Assembly: GCF_002224245.2 (NCBI RefSeq)
Contig: NZ_NKHK02000003.1
Span: 124,001-188,000 of the forward strand
DNA from: Moraxella sp. VT-16-12
Lineage (GTDB): Bacteria > Pseudomonadota > Gammaproteobacteria > Pseudomonadales > Moraxellaceae
Reading direction: 5' to 3'
DNA: 64,000 nt
This document shows, piece by piece, positions 8,384 through 17,398 of this stretch. Both the position numbers and the translations under genes were made by a program. Under the pieces are notes generated by a model, which saw nothing but the letters and a program-made list of their open reading frames with translations, was not told the origin of the DNA and ran no database searches. Numbering within the stretch: the first letter of the stretch is position 1; every line of letters starts with the position of its first letter.

Positions 8384-9523
8384 ATGTTATTTGATTATGA
8401 AACCTTAAAACTCATTTGGTGGCTACTTGTGGGCATATTACTGATTGGTTTTTCAATCATGGACGGACATGATATGGGGGTGGGTAGCCTACTTCCTTTT
8501 GTCGCCAAAACTGATACCGAAAGACGTGTGGTGCTAAATACGGTTGGTGCTCACTGGGAAGGCAATCAAGTGTGGTTCATCACCGCAGGTGGGGCGATGT
8601 TTGCGGCTTTGCCACTTGTCTATGCTACGGCATTTAGTGGTTTTTATTGGGCGTTAATGGCGGTATTGTGGGCGTTATTTTTACGTCCTGTGGGTTTTAA
8701 ATATCGCAGTATGGTCAAAAATAAAACGTGGCGAAGTGCATGGGACTGGGGGTTGTTTGTGGGCTCATTTGTGCCTGCACTCATCTTTGGGGTAGCATTT
8801 GGCAATCTGTTTTTGGGCGTGCCATTTGGTTTTGATGAGTATTTATCATCACGCTATACAGGGTCATTTTTTGCTTTATTAACACCTTTTGCAATTTTGT
8901 GTGGGCTTGTAAGTGTGTGTATGTTGATTATGCAAGGTGGGGTGTATCTGGCACACCGCACGACAGATGAGATACAATGTCGCACCAAAAAATTAACTAC
9001 GATTTTTGCGATGATGACGGTGGTGTTATTTGTCATTGCAGGGTTTTGGGTGGCAAATCTGGACGGCTATGTCATCACCAGTCAAGTGGATAAAGGGGCG
9101 TTTATTGACCCGATTACTAAGACGGTAGAGCGACAACAAGGAGCATGGCTGGCTAATTTTAATGCTTATGGCACATTGTGGGTCTTTCCTGCGTTGGGTG
9201 TGGTCATGCCCATTTTGGCAGTTGTTACTATGAAGATGGGAAGAACTTTGCTTGCGTTTGTGCTGTCTAGTCTTGGGGTGCTTGGGATTATCATGACCGC
9301 AGGTGTGGCATTGTTTCCGTTTTATATGCCATCATCTAGCATGCCCAATCATAGCTTGACAGTATGGGACAGTGCATCTAGTCAGCTAACATTGATGATT
9401 ATGGTGTATGTGGTGGTCTTGTTTTTGCCTATTGTTGTCAGTTATACAAGTTGGGCATATGCCATCATGCGTGGCAAAGTTACTAAGGCTTATATCAAAG
9501 AAAATGAGCATACGCTCTATTAA
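8384..9523 (+). CDS. cydB: Cytochrome bd ubiquinol oxidase subunit II
   Basis: 379 residues, normal for CydB. It starts with the typical LIWWLLVGILLIGFSIMDGHDMGVG motif region, followed by EGNQVWFITAGGAMFAALP. Several hydrophobic helices fit the known CydB fold that pairs with CydA. It begins 1 bp after the cydA stop, preceded by AAGGAG, and is followed 14 bp later by cydX. Confidence 0.97.
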   Translation: MLFDYETLKLIWWLLVGILLIGFSIMDGHDMGVGSLLPFVAKTDTERRVVLNTVGAHWEGNQVWFITAGGAMFAALPLVYATAFSGFYWALMAVLWALFLRPVGFKYRSMVKNKTWRSAWDWGLFVGSFVPALIFGVAFGNLFLGVPFGFDEYLSSRYTGSFFALLTPFAILCGLVSVCMLIMQGGVYLAHRTTDEIQCRTKKLTTIFAMMTVVLFVIAGFWVANLDGYVITSQVDKGAFIDPITKTVERQQGAWLANFNAYGTLWVFPALGVVMPILAVVTMKMGRTLLAFVLSSLGVLGIIMTAGVALFPFYMPSSSMPNHSLTVWDSASSQLTLMIMVYVVVLFLPIVVSYTSWAYAIMRGKVTKAYIKENEHTLY

Positions 9524-9537
9524 TCTAAGGGGGATTT

Positions 9538-9657
9538 ATGTGGTATTTTGCATGGATACTGGGCTTGGGCTTTGCTGTACTGCTGGCGGTGGTGAGTGCG
9601 GTGTGGGTGGAGTTTGAAGAAGCTCGTAGTAAGGCATTTTATGACAAAAAACAGTAG
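9538..9657 (+). CDS. cydX: Cytochrome bd oxidase small subunit CydX
   Basis: 39 residues beginning MWYFAWILGLGFAVLLAVVSAVW, followed by EFEEARSK. This is the recognisable CydX pattern: one transmembrane helix starting with an aromatic-rich WYFAW stretch, then an acidic/basic tail. CydX stabilises the haem site of the CydAB complex. It lies 14 bp after cydB with AAGGGGG as ribosome-binding site, and a terminator follows immediately. It is easily missed because of its size. Confidence 0.93.
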   Translation: MWYFAWILGLGFAVLLAVVSAVWVEFEEARSKAFYDKKQ

Positions 9658-9660
9658 AGA

Positions 9661-9682
9661 AAAACCCACTAAGGTGGGTTTT
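9661..9682. terminator. Bidirectional terminator between cydX and the glycan locus
   Basis: Stem AAAACCCAC / GTGGGTTTT with loop TAAG, bounded by A/T tracts. It ends the cydABX operon on the plus strand. Its right edge touches the stop codon of the convergent minus-strand glycosyltransferase gene, so it probably also ends the glf operon. Confidence 0.85.
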
Positions 9683-10683
9683 TAAAATTGCTTTTTTAAA
9701 TGTTCGTAATATGAGTTTGGTGGAATTTCTTGAACGTAGGACATTTTATGGATATTAATTTTGGATATGATGTCATTGTATTCTAGCTGATTAAAAGTTT
9801 TATTAAGCTTGGTTTGTAATAAATGTGGCAAGGTGTCATCAATAATCGGGCAGTTGTGTTCGGGTATAAACTCTTTGATGAGTACATCAAACATGATTTG
9901 AAAGAAAAAATAATGTGTGATGTGGTTTTGTGTGTACCAATAATTTAATAATAAATTTAAACAGTGATATATAACCACATTTTCTTTTTTAGCTACGATA
10001 AAACTATTTAATACATTAACGTGATGAATCTTTTGCCAACTAAAATAATCACCATTAAATGCCTGCCAGAATTCCTTATCTGCTGCAGTATCACTTCTTT
10101 GAAACATAAAAAAATCTTGTAATTTAATGTTATCATCGATTGGTGCGGTTAGCAAGATGGTTGCATCAGCCCATATACCGCCATAGGCATTGAGTAATGC
10201 CAGTCTTAATAAGTCTGCAAAAAAAGCATGTTTAAATTCTGGGTTTTTTCTCTTCTCCCAAATAAAATCAGGAAACTCTAAATAGTCATGTAAGCTATTA
10301 TCATCCAAGCGTATGACCTGATAATCACCTTTATATTTATCTATGGAGGCAAAGCTTAATTTAACAATTTCTGGTAAATCACCACTGGTACCTTGCCCCC
10401 AATATTGCCAAATGATTTTTTGATGATTGAATACTTGTTTGGGTTTGATATGAAATTGTGGTAATTGACCTTGATGATAAAAAGCAATCAATGCACGAAA
10501 ATTTTGTGCTAACATATTTTGTTGTTGAATGTTAGCATGAAATTTTAGTCTGCTTCTTACTATTTTAGGTAGAAGTCCACGATAAAAAATCTTAAATGGT
10601 TTTTGTTCAAATGTATCAATGATGGATTTAAGATTGGATTTTTTATCTAAATTTTTAATGATTTGTTGTAGAGCTAAAGACAT
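9682..10683 (-). CDS. Glycosyltransferase, capsular polysaccharide synthesis (Caps_synth-like) family
   Basis: 333 residues. Conserved features of this nucleotide-sugar transferase family are IIWQYWGQG (about residue 90), the segment QVIRLDDNSLHDYL and the metal-binding FFADLLRLALLNAYGG followed by IWADATI. It likely adds a sugar to the LOS or another surface glycan in the cytoplasm. It is the last gene of a minus-strand operon downstream of glf, 3 bp after the preceding gene. Base composition is clearly more AT-rich than the flanking cyd genes, suggesting transfer. Donor and acceptor are unknown. Confidence 0.75.
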   Translation of the reverse strand: MSLALQQIIKNLDKKSNLKSIIDTFEQKPFKIFYRGLLPKIVRSRLKFHANIQQQNMLAQNFRALIAFYHQGQLPQFHIKPKQVFNHQKIIWQYWGQGTSGDLPEIVKLSFASIDKYKGDYQVIRLDDNSLHDYLEFPDFIWEKRKNPEFKHAFFADLLRLALLNAYGGIWADATILLTAPIDDNIKLQDFFMFQRSDTAADKEFWQAFNGDYFSWQKIHHVNVLNSFIVAKKENVVIYHCLNLLLNYWYTQNHITHYFFFQIMFDVLIKEFIPEHNCPIIDDTLPHLLQTKLNKTFNQLEYNDIISKINIHKMSYVQEIPPNSYYEHLKKQF

Positions 10684-10686
10684 AAA

Positions 10687-11535
10687 TTACCACCCAAAAT
10701 AATCTTTAATTTTTCTAATCATACCTATTTTTGATGTATTATCATATTTTTTAAATAAATCAAACCATTTATTTTTTCCTAGATAATGAATTTGAAATAA
10801 ATCAGGGTTTTTCCATAAACACATGATATAAAGTCCTTGGTCATCATCAATCATGTTTTGTTTTAAAAGTTCCTTTTGGCAAGCAAATAATGTTTGAATA
10901 AACTCACCCCATTTTTCTTTACTTGCCGCAATACAACCCCCAATTAAAAATACTTGGTTGTTAAATATAAAGCTATTCACTTGTTGAAAATTATCAACAG
11001 TTTTAATATTTTTATTAATACTAAAAAGATGTACTTTATCTTTGTTGAATTGATATTGCCAGTTTTGAACATGATTTAATGTTACTATATCTCTGACATA
11101 GCCAAAATCTATCCAAGCAATTTGTGTATGACTGACCAAGTTTTCTTTGATGGCTTTATTTACAAAATAGGTTTTTAAGTTATTAAGCAGCACATAATCG
11201 GCTGACCAATATTCAATATTTTTGATTTGATTGGGATTAACTTTGACAATAAAATCAGGGTTGTTTTGGATGTTGGTGATTTGTTTTTTAATATAGCTAA
11301 GTTTGTGATGAAAATTAAATTCAACCACAGTGGTTTTTTTACCTTGACGTAATGATAAAATTTTTTCTTTAAATTCTCTACTGGTAAAAATAACCATCTC
11401 ATTTTCAAGTGTGGCAAGTTTGGAAAAATAGTCAAAATAAGTATTGGTGGTACGTTTTAGATAGCTTGGATAGTCATCTGAAATCTCGCCACGTCCAATA
11501 TCAAAAAAAGCGGTTACGATACTAATATCATTCAT
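10687..11535 (-). CDS. HtrL/YibB-like glycan-biosynthesis protein
   Basis: 282 residues with the pattern of the HtrL_YibB family, often found in polysaccharide loci. It begins DISIVTAFFDIGRG, continues with the LKRTTNTYFDYFSKLATLENEMVIFT region, and has IAWIDFGYVRD in the middle. The family is presumed to contain glycosyltransferases, but activity is poorly characterised. The start overlaps the stop of the upstream glycosyltransferase by 4 bp (ATGA). AT-rich codon use, as in its neighbours. Confidence 0.7.
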   Translation of the reverse strand: MNDISIVTAFFDIGRGEISDDYPSYLKRTTNTYFDYFSKLATLENEMVIFTSREFKEKILSLRQGKKTTVVEFNFHHKLSYIKKQITNIQNNPDFIVKVNPNQIKNIEYWSADYVLLNNLKTYFVNKAIKENLVSHTQIAWIDFGYVRDIVTLNHVQNWQYQFNKDKVHLFSINKNIKTVDNFQQVNSFIFNNQVFLIGGCIAASKEKWGEFIQTLFACQKELLKQNMIDDDQGLYIMCLWKNPDLFQIHYLGKNKWFDLFKKYDNTSKIGMIRKIKDYFGW

Positions 11536-12629
11536 GTATTATTCCCTAGAATTTTTTTGGCAAATTCTGAAAATCTGGCGTAATAACATTCATCTGTTAA
11601 TTCATGGTTGTATAGTGAAATATTTTCTAAATTTTGATAATTCCGTTTTTGCAAATGACCAGATAGAATTTCTGTCAAAGAATTAGGTTGGTCAATATCA
11701 TAAGTTTGAATTAGTGATGATTTATTTTGATAATATAAGTGTCCGAAATTATGGCTCATAATGATAGGAACACCAGTTGAGATTGCTTCAATGATGGAAA
11801 GGTCAAAATAGCTTTGACGATTGGCATTAATAAGATAATCTACTGAACGATACCAGTTTAACGGTTCTTTGGAAAAGCCAATATCTATAATGCCATCTTC
11901 TATAATTTTTTCTCCACTACCTATAATAAATAGGTTTAGATTGGGATTTTTTTTGTAAGCCTTTCTAAAACTATCTAAAACAATATCAAAACCTTTGGTG
12001 TAATTTCTTCTGCCAATATACATAAGATTTATTTTATTTTTAGGAAGAGTTTTTGGTTCCAAATTTTGATCTGGATATGTTCTTTTTGCTCCACTAAGAA
12101 TATAGTAGAATTGATTACTTTCATTTATTAAGCTTTTGTAAATTGGTTTGCATTCAAGATTAGGTAACACAATAATGTTCGCACGATTAAATGCCGCTTG
12201 TTCAGCATTTTGAATGAGGTGATACATTGCGATATCATTTGGATTGTAGGTTTTATACTCTTCTGAATGTAACTCAGGACAATGTGGTTGAAAAATTACA
12301 ATTTGTTTTTCCGATATCAAGTCAGCAACACGATAGTAATCCATGTCTTCATGAAAGAAGATAAACTTATAAGAATTGGCTTGAATCTTTTTAAAGATAT
12401 ATCTTGTTTTAAAAGTCTCTTTATCTATATTTTTTGAGATTAAATTATGATAGAAGCGATTAAGACGATATTTGTTTTTTTCAAAGGGGTTATTGAGTTC
12501 AAATAAATCTGTTGAAAGATTAAAATATTCTCTAGGTTTATCTACCAAATTGTGAGCAAGAAAACCTGATGGACCGCCTGCATTAATATTGGTTTGTCGT
12601 GGGAAAAAAATAAGTATTTTATTTTTCAT
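11532..12629 (-). CDS. Glycosyltransferase, GT4-like (group 1)
   Basis: 365 residues with a GT-B type C-terminal domain. NLMYIGRRNYTKGFDIVLDSF starts the second Rossmann fold (about residue 205), and SIIEAISTGVPIIMSHNFG is the sugar-nucleotide binding region containing the E-x7-E-like element. The N-terminal FFPRQTNINAGGPSGFLAHNLV fits the acceptor domain. It overlaps the glf stop by 11 bp and lies in the same AT-rich block. Given glf beside it, a galactofuranosyl- or hexosyltransferase role is possible; specificity is unknown. Confidence 0.72.
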   Translation of the reverse strand: MKNKILIFFPRQTNINAGGPSGFLAHNLVDKPREYFNLSTDLFELNNPFEKNKYRLNRFYHNLISKNIDKETFKTRYIFKKIQANSYKFIFFHEDMDYYRVADLISEKQIVIFQPHCPELHSEEYKTYNPNDIAMYHLIQNAEQAAFNRANIIVLPNLECKPIYKSLINESNQFYYILSGAKRTYPDQNLEPKTLPKNKINLMYIGRRNYTKGFDIVLDSFRKAYKKNPNLNLFIIGSGEKIIEDGIIDIGFSKEPLNWYRSVDYLINANRQSYFDLSIIEAISTGVPIIMSHNFGHLYYQNKSSLIQTYDIDQPNSLTEILSGHLQKRNYQNLENISLYNHELTDECYYARFSEFAKKILGNNT

Positions 12630-13749
12630 CTTTTGTTTCCATCAGTTCTTTTTTAGCGACATTGAGAGCATTTTCAATAACATGGTGCATGTCATAATAT
12701 TTATATTCAGCCAAACGCCCGCCAAAAATAACATGTTGTTGTTGACTGGCAAGTTGTTTGTATTTTTCATATATTTCTTGGTTTTTAGCATCATTAATGG
12801 GATAGTATGCTTCATTTTCATCAGATTTTTCTTGCGGATATTCTTTTGTAATGATGGTTTTTGGCTGTGTGCCAAATTCAAAGTGTTTATGTTCTATGAT
12901 TCTTGTAAAAGTAGTAGCTGCATCGGTATAATTGACAACAGCATTACCTTGATAATTATCTAAATTTAAGATTTCATGCTCAAATCTAAGACTACGATAA
13001 TCTAAATTCCCAAAATGACAATTAAAAAAGTCATCTATTTTACCTGTATAGATAATTTTATTTGCCAAACTGTCCCAATGCTCTTTATTTTTTAAATAAT
13101 CCGTTGATGTAATGACTGGTATATCATTTAGCATTAATTCAATTAATTTTGTATAGCCACCAATTGGAATACCTTGATATTTATCATTAAAATAATTGTT
13201 GTCAAAAGTGAATCTGAATGGAAGGCGACGAATGATAAAAGCTGGAATTTGTGTTGCTGGACGTCCCCATTGTTTTTCAGTATAGCCTTTAATTAGTTTT
13301 TCATAAATGTCTTTGCCTGCAAGTGCAAGTGCTTGCTCTTCTAAGTTTCTAGGATGAGTAATGTGTGCGTAAGCTTTCCTTTGCTCATTTATTTTTGCTA
13401 AGGCTTTTGTTGGCGTATCAGCTTCATTCCCCCATAATTGATAAAAGGTATTCATGTTAAATGGCAGATTAAATAATTTACCTTTATAATTAGCAATTGG
13501 AGAGTTTTTATAGTGATTAAATTCTACAAATGAATTGACATAATTCCACACCTTTTTATTGTTGGTATGAAATATATGGGCACCATATTTGTGTACTTGA
13601 ATACCTTCTATTTCTTCAGTGTAGATATTACCACCTATATGTTCTCGTTTTTCTAACACAAGGCATTTTTTGCCTGCTTTGGTTGCTTCATGAGCAAATA
13701 CTGAACCAAATAGACCGCTACCTACAATAATGTAATCATATGGCTTCAT
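12619..13749 (-). CDS. glf: UDP-galactopyranose mutase
   Basis: A flavoenzyme interconverting UDP-galactopyranose and UDP-galactofuranose. About 376 residues. The FAD-binding motif GSGLFGSVFAHEA is at the N-terminus. YGAHIFHTNNKKVWNYV, EKQWGRPATQIP and IPIGGYTKLIELML are conserved family segments. The start at 13749 is chosen because GGGA lies 8 bp upstream and the protein then begins MKPYDYIIVGSG; a longer frame begins at 13761. Its presence implies galactofuranose in a surface glycan. It leads the AT-rich operon glf - GT4 - HtrL - Caps_synth, directly downstream of the frameshifted family 25 gene. Confidence 0.95.
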   Translation of the reverse strand: MKPYDYIIVGSGLFGSVFAHEATKAGKKCLVLEKREHIGGNIYTEEIEGIQVHKYGAHIFHTNNKKVWNYVNSFVEFNHYKNSPIANYKGKLFNLPFNMNTFYQLWGNEADTPTKALAKINEQRKAYAHITHPRNLEEQALALAGKDIYEKLIKGYTEKQWGRPATQIPAFIIRRLPFRFTFDNNYFNDKYQGIPIGGYTKLIELMLNDIPVITSTDYLKNKEHWDSLANKIIYTGKIDDFFNCHFGNLDYRSLRFEHEILNLDNYQGNAVVNYTDAATTFTRIIEHKHFEFGTQPKTIITKEYPQEKSDENEAYYPINDAKNQEIYEKYKQLASQQQHVIFGGRLAEYKYYDMHHVIENALNVAKKELMETKDEK

Positions 13750-14519
13750 AATTTTTCCCATTATCTGAATTCAACCGATATCCTAACCATTTTACCCAAA
13801 GTTTTACGATAAGTATTGGGTAACTCCCAATTAATTTTAGCAGATAAACTGCGTTTGGGTATGTTTTTGCATTCATTGCGATCATTTTTGATTTACTAGG
13901 GTATAAAATAAATTCTTGTACAACAATGGCAAGTAGCATTTGATTAGTAGGTAGTGTGGTTATCATTTGTTTATAATCATTAAGCATTAAGTGATCAATT
14001 GATTTTAACTGATTTGATATAGGTTTGTTATGAGGTCAAGAAGCGACTTGGTGGCTTTTGGCTAATGATATAACTTACCGTACTCAAATGGCTCTTATGT
14101 AAGACTTTGGAATATCTATTGTCTGATAGATGAATAAGATTATCAGACTGTTTTATTTTTTGCAAAAAAGTTTTGGTTTTTGGATAATCAGCACCTGTAT
14201 TTTTTAAATGTTCGCTATCATTCAAAAAAATATTAGCATTTTCCCCCAAATAAATGTCATCTTCAAAAATGGTAATATAATCTAAATTGTCATCAATCGC
14301 TTTTTGCCAAAGACAAACATGACTAAATAGACAAGCAAGCTCACCTTGGGTGAGTGGGCTGTTTTCAATGTTGATATGAAATGTTTTGGCAAGAGATGGT
14401 ACTTGCTCTGGTGTGATGGCATCAAAAAACTCAAAATCCACACCTTGTTTGCCAAACTCTTTGATGATATGAGCTCGTCTTTCTTTGGCAGTGATTAAGC
14501 TAATGACATAATTTTTCAT
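13736..14519 (-). pseudogene. Frameshifted family 25 glycosyltransferase (LOS)
   Basis: The first 163 codons (14519 to 14028) match the intact family 25 transferase at 16625-17398: MKNYVISL, AKERRAHIIKEFGKQGVDF, and the acidic motif IFEDDIYLGE. The frame then stops at TAA (14028). One base off, the reading continues without stops as HNKPISNQLKSIDHLMLND and VVQEFILYPSKSK down to 13736. This corresponds to the missing C-terminal half (compare AIDHIMF in the intact copy). A single indel near 14030-14040 therefore splits the gene. No long homopolymer lies at the junction, so phase variation is not obvious; a sequencing error is possible. The remnant's end overlaps the glf start by 14 bp. Confidence 0.75.
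14409..14519 (-). repeat. 111-bp direct repeat, copy A
   Basis: The first 37 codons of the frameshifted family 25 gene. It matches 17288-17398 in the same orientation with only three mismatches by my alignment. The two copies flank both tandem family 4 transferases. Confidence 0.9.
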
Positions 14520-14629
14520 AAGATAAAGCTTGTGTTTAATTTGGTGATTTGATTGTTTTTTGGAAAATTTCTGCTAATATATGATGAAAGTTACCATTTG
14601 TCAATCAAAAGCCATTGCATTAACCACTT

Positions 14630-15628
14630 ATGAAAATATTGCACGTTTTGCTGACTCGCATGCCTGTTCCACCGAGTAAATATGGTGGCACCGAACGTGT
14701 GCTTTGGGCGTTATATCAAGGGCAAACGGCACTGGGTCATCAAGTGAAGTTTTTGACCAAATATGATAACCGTCATCCTGATGCATTGCTTTACAATCCC
14801 AACAAACCCTTAGAAGCACAGGTAGAAGGTTGGGCGGATATTGTTCATTTTCATTTTTTGTATCGTGGGGAGCTAAACACGCCTTTTGTGTGTACGACTC
14901 ATAACCAACAAATCACGCCAGCAACATTTCCTAAAAACACCATTTTTTTGGGCAGGCTACATGCAGAGCGTAGCGGTGGTCATGCCTATGTGCATAATGG
15001 TTTATATTGGCAGGATTATGGCAAGCCCAATTTAGACAAACCCAAAAATTATGTTCATTTTTTGGCAAATGCCAAATACAAAGATAAAAATCTTAAAGAC
15101 AGCGTGGAGATAGCTCGCCGTACCAATAAACATTTGCACGTGATAGGCAGTAAGCGTTATTGTTTAAAATGGGCAAGTCATGGCAGATATCAGCCATATT
15201 TTTATATTGGCAATGATTTAACGTTTTATGGTATGCTGGGCGGTCAAAAAAAGAATGAAGTAATTGCTAACTCCCAAGCCCTGATTTTTCCTGTATTAAA
15301 TTATGAGGCTTTTGGGCTGGCGATGATTGAAAGTCTATATTTAGGTTGTCCTGTGATTGGCAGTCATTGTGGCTCTTTGCCAGAGCTGATTGTGTCAGAG
15401 GTTGGTGTCAGTACCCAAAGCAAATCCGTCATGATAGATGCCTTGCAACATATTGAGCAGTTTAAGCGTAAAATCTGTCATGAATACGCCCAAGATAATT
15501 TTAATCATTTGGTGATGAGCAAAAATTATTTAAGATACTATGAAATGGTGTTAAATGGTCATGATTTGCACGAGCAAGAACCCAAAGTTAGTGAGTTTTT
15601 ACCCACCCAATTTCACTTATTGCCTTGA
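14630..15628 (+). CDS. Glycosyltransferase, family 4 type, tandem copy 1
   Basis: 332 residues. The GT-B fold is shown by KILHVLLTRMPVPPSKYGGTE (first Rossmann strand and glycine loop) and by FPVLNYEAFGLAMIESLYLG, where the E-x7-E motif binds the sugar nucleotide. It is transcribed divergently from the family 25/glf operon. It is a clear paralogue of the next gene, sharing a 91-bp stretch (14693-14783) with two mismatches. Likely an LOS core or branch sugar transferase acting in the cytoplasm; donor sugar unknown. The second Rossmann domain is short compared with typical family 4 enzymes. Confidence 0.78.
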   Translation: MKILHVLLTRMPVPPSKYGGTERVLWALYQGQTALGHQVKFLTKYDNRHPDALLYNPNKPLEAQVEGWADIVHFHFLYRGELNTPFVCTTHNQQITPATFPKNTIFLGRLHAERSGGHAYVHNGLYWQDYGKPNLDKPKNYVHFLANAKYKDKNLKDSVEIARRTNKHLHVIGSKRYCLKWASHGRYQPYFYIGNDLTFYGMLGGQKKNEVIANSQALIFPVLNYEAFGLAMIESLYLGCPVIGSHCGSLPELIVSEVGVSTQSKSVMIDALQHIEQFKRKICHEYAQDNFNHLVMSKNYLRYYEMVLNGHDLHEQEPKVSEFLPTQFHLLP

Positions 15629-15637
15629 TGAACGATT

Positions 15638-16621
15638 ATGAAAATATTGCACGTATTATTAACACCATTGCCCATACCGCCCAATGATTATGGCGGCACT
15701 GAACGTGTGCTTTGGGCGTTATATCAAGGGCAAAAGGCACTGGGCCATCAAGTGAAGTTTTTGACCAAATATGATAACCGTCATCCTGATGGACTGTTGT
15801 ATGATGAGCATCAGCCATTGGAAAGCCAAATACAAGGTTGGGCGGATATTATCCATTTTCATTTTCCTTATGATGGTGATATTGACACGCCTTTTGTATG
15901 CACAGAGCATAGCAACAGCGATGTTGAACAAACTTTTCACATTAACACCATCTATTTATCCAAAAAACACGCTCAAAATTACCACGCCACTTGCTATGTT
16001 CATAATGGACTGTATTGGGCAGATTATGGTGAGCCAAATTTAAGTTCTCCCCAAAATTATGTGCATTTTTTAGCCAAAGCATCTTGGCGTGTCAAAAATC
16101 TACAAGGTGCGGTGCATATTGCTCAAAAAGCAAATATACCAATGCATATTTTGGGTGGTAAGCGTTTTAATATTCGCCGCAATCCTTACTGTTATTTGTC
16201 ATCACGCCTAACTTTTCATGGTATGGTTGGTGGCACAAGCAAAAATGAGCTGGTTAAAAATTCCAAGGGGCTGATTTTCCCTGTTTTGTGGCATGAGCCA
16301 TTTGGATTGGCGGTGATTGAAAGTTTATATTTGGGCTGCCCTGTATTTGCTACGCCGTTTGGGGCATTGCCTGATATCATCAGCCAAGAAAATCTGGGGG
16401 TCTTATCAGAGCATTATCATGTGCTGGTTGACGCGGTACAGCGTATTGATGGCTTTGACCGCAGAGCCTGTCATGAACATGCCAAAAACCATTTTAGCCA
16501 TTTATCCATGTCCAAAGCTTATTTGCAGTGCTATGAAAAGGTGTTGGCAGGCGAGAGCCTTAATCCAAGTCAGCCACGCTCCAACCCTAACAGCAAAGCA
16601 CGCTTGATGATATTGGATTAG
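15638..16621 (+). CDS. Glycosyltransferase, family 4 type, tandem copy 2
   Basis: 327 residues, paralogue of the gene 9 bp upstream. Both start MKILHVLLT, and they share the N-terminal ERVLWALYQGQ and VKFLTKYDNRHPDG regions and the C-terminal FPVLWHEPFGLAVIESLYLG nucleotide-sugar motif. The acceptor-binding middle parts differ more, suggesting that after duplication each adds a sugar to a different acceptor. The stop lies 3 bp from the stop of the convergent family 25 gene, with no room for a separate terminator. Confidence 0.78.
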   Translation: MKILHVLLTPLPIPPNDYGGTERVLWALYQGQKALGHQVKFLTKYDNRHPDGLLYDEHQPLESQIQGWADIIHFHFPYDGDIDTPFVCTEHSNSDVEQTFHINTIYLSKKHAQNYHATCYVHNGLYWADYGEPNLSSPQNYVHFLAKASWRVKNLQGAVHIAQKANIPMHILGGKRFNIRRNPYCYLSSRLTFHGMVGGTSKNELVKNSKGLIFPVLWHEPFGLAVIESLYLGCPVFATPFGALPDIISQENLGVLSEHYHVLVDAVQRIDGFDRRACHEHAKNHFSHLSMSKAYLQCYEKVLAGESLNPSQPRSNPNSKARLMILD

Positions 16622-16624
16622 TTG

Positions 16625-17398
16625 TTATTGAAATTTTACCGTCTGATAAAAGGTGCGTTTACCAATACTGCGATATAAACGTCTAAAAAATTTATGAATT
16701 AAGGTAAATAAACCATCGTTGGCTTTATAAACAAAGGTATTGGCTTTACGGTCGTTTTCTAGTTGGCTGATGAGTGTGTGATGGGTATTTGGGTTTTGTG
16801 GTTGCTGGCAAAGTGCTGGTGTCATCTGTAACACCACCCCTTGCGATAAAAACGCACCAAACATAATGTGGTCAATGGCAAAACATTCATCGCTACTTAG
16901 TTGGCGAATATAACCAAGGAGCTTTTTGATGCCTGATTGGGTGATGATATAACCAGCTGTTCCGACATGTATGCTTTTAAGAGTATGTAGGTGTCTGTGA
17001 TGGTGCGTGCTTTGCTGAGCACCTAGATTAACCAGCTCATGCCAAGTTTCTAATTTGATAAGGTCAAAATCAATGGCATTAAGCCAATGCTCATGGTTTA
17101 AAAACTCTGTTGCATGCTCACCCAAATAAATGTCATCTTCAAACACTGCCATATATGGCACATCATCATCTAGCATCTTCTGCCAAAGACAAACATGACT
17201 TAAAAAACATGCTTTTTCACCCAGTGATAAACGCTGATTGCCTATCAGTGGTAGATTAAGACGTTTTGCATGATGTTCTATTTCTTTTGGTGTGATGGCA
17301 TCAAAAAACTCAAAATCCACACCTTGTTTGCCAAATTCTTTGATGATATGAGCTCGTCTTTCTTTGGCAGTGGTTAAGCTGATGACATAATTTTTCAT
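16625..17398 (-). CDS. Glycosyltransferase family 25 (LOS biosynthesis)
   Basis: 257 residues from the ATG at 17398; a longer frame begins at 17425 but overlaps the preceding gene more deeply. Conserved family 25 features are NYVISL at the start, RRAHIIKEF, EKACFLSHVCLWQ, the DXD-like FEDDIYLGE and AIDHIMF. The family includes Lex2B and the Lgt galactosyl/glucosyltransferases of Haemophilus, Neisseria and Moraxella LOS. It is the last gene of a minus-strand run that begins at aspS, and it overlaps the double family 2 gene by 4 bp. It is the intact counterpart of the frameshifted gene at 13736-14519. Confidence 0.88.
   Translation of the reverse strand: MKNYVISLTTAKERRAHIIKEFGKQGVDFEFFDAITPKEIEHHAKRLNLPLIGNQRLSLGEKACFLSHVCLWQKMLDDDVPYMAVFEDDIYLGEHATEFLNHEHWLNAIDFDLIKLETWHELVNLGAQQSTHHHRHLHTLKSIHVGTAGYIITQSGIKKLLGYIRQLSSDECFAIDHIMFGAFLSQGVVLQMTPALCQQPQNPNTHHTLISQLENDRKANTFVYKANDGLFTLIHKFFRRLYRSIGKRTFYQTVKFQ
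17288..17398 (-). repeat. 111-bp direct repeat, copy B
   Basis: The 5' end of the intact family 25 gene, matching 14409-14519 with three mismatches in the same orientation. Recombination between the copies would remove or amplify the 2.9 kb between them. Confidence 0.9.
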
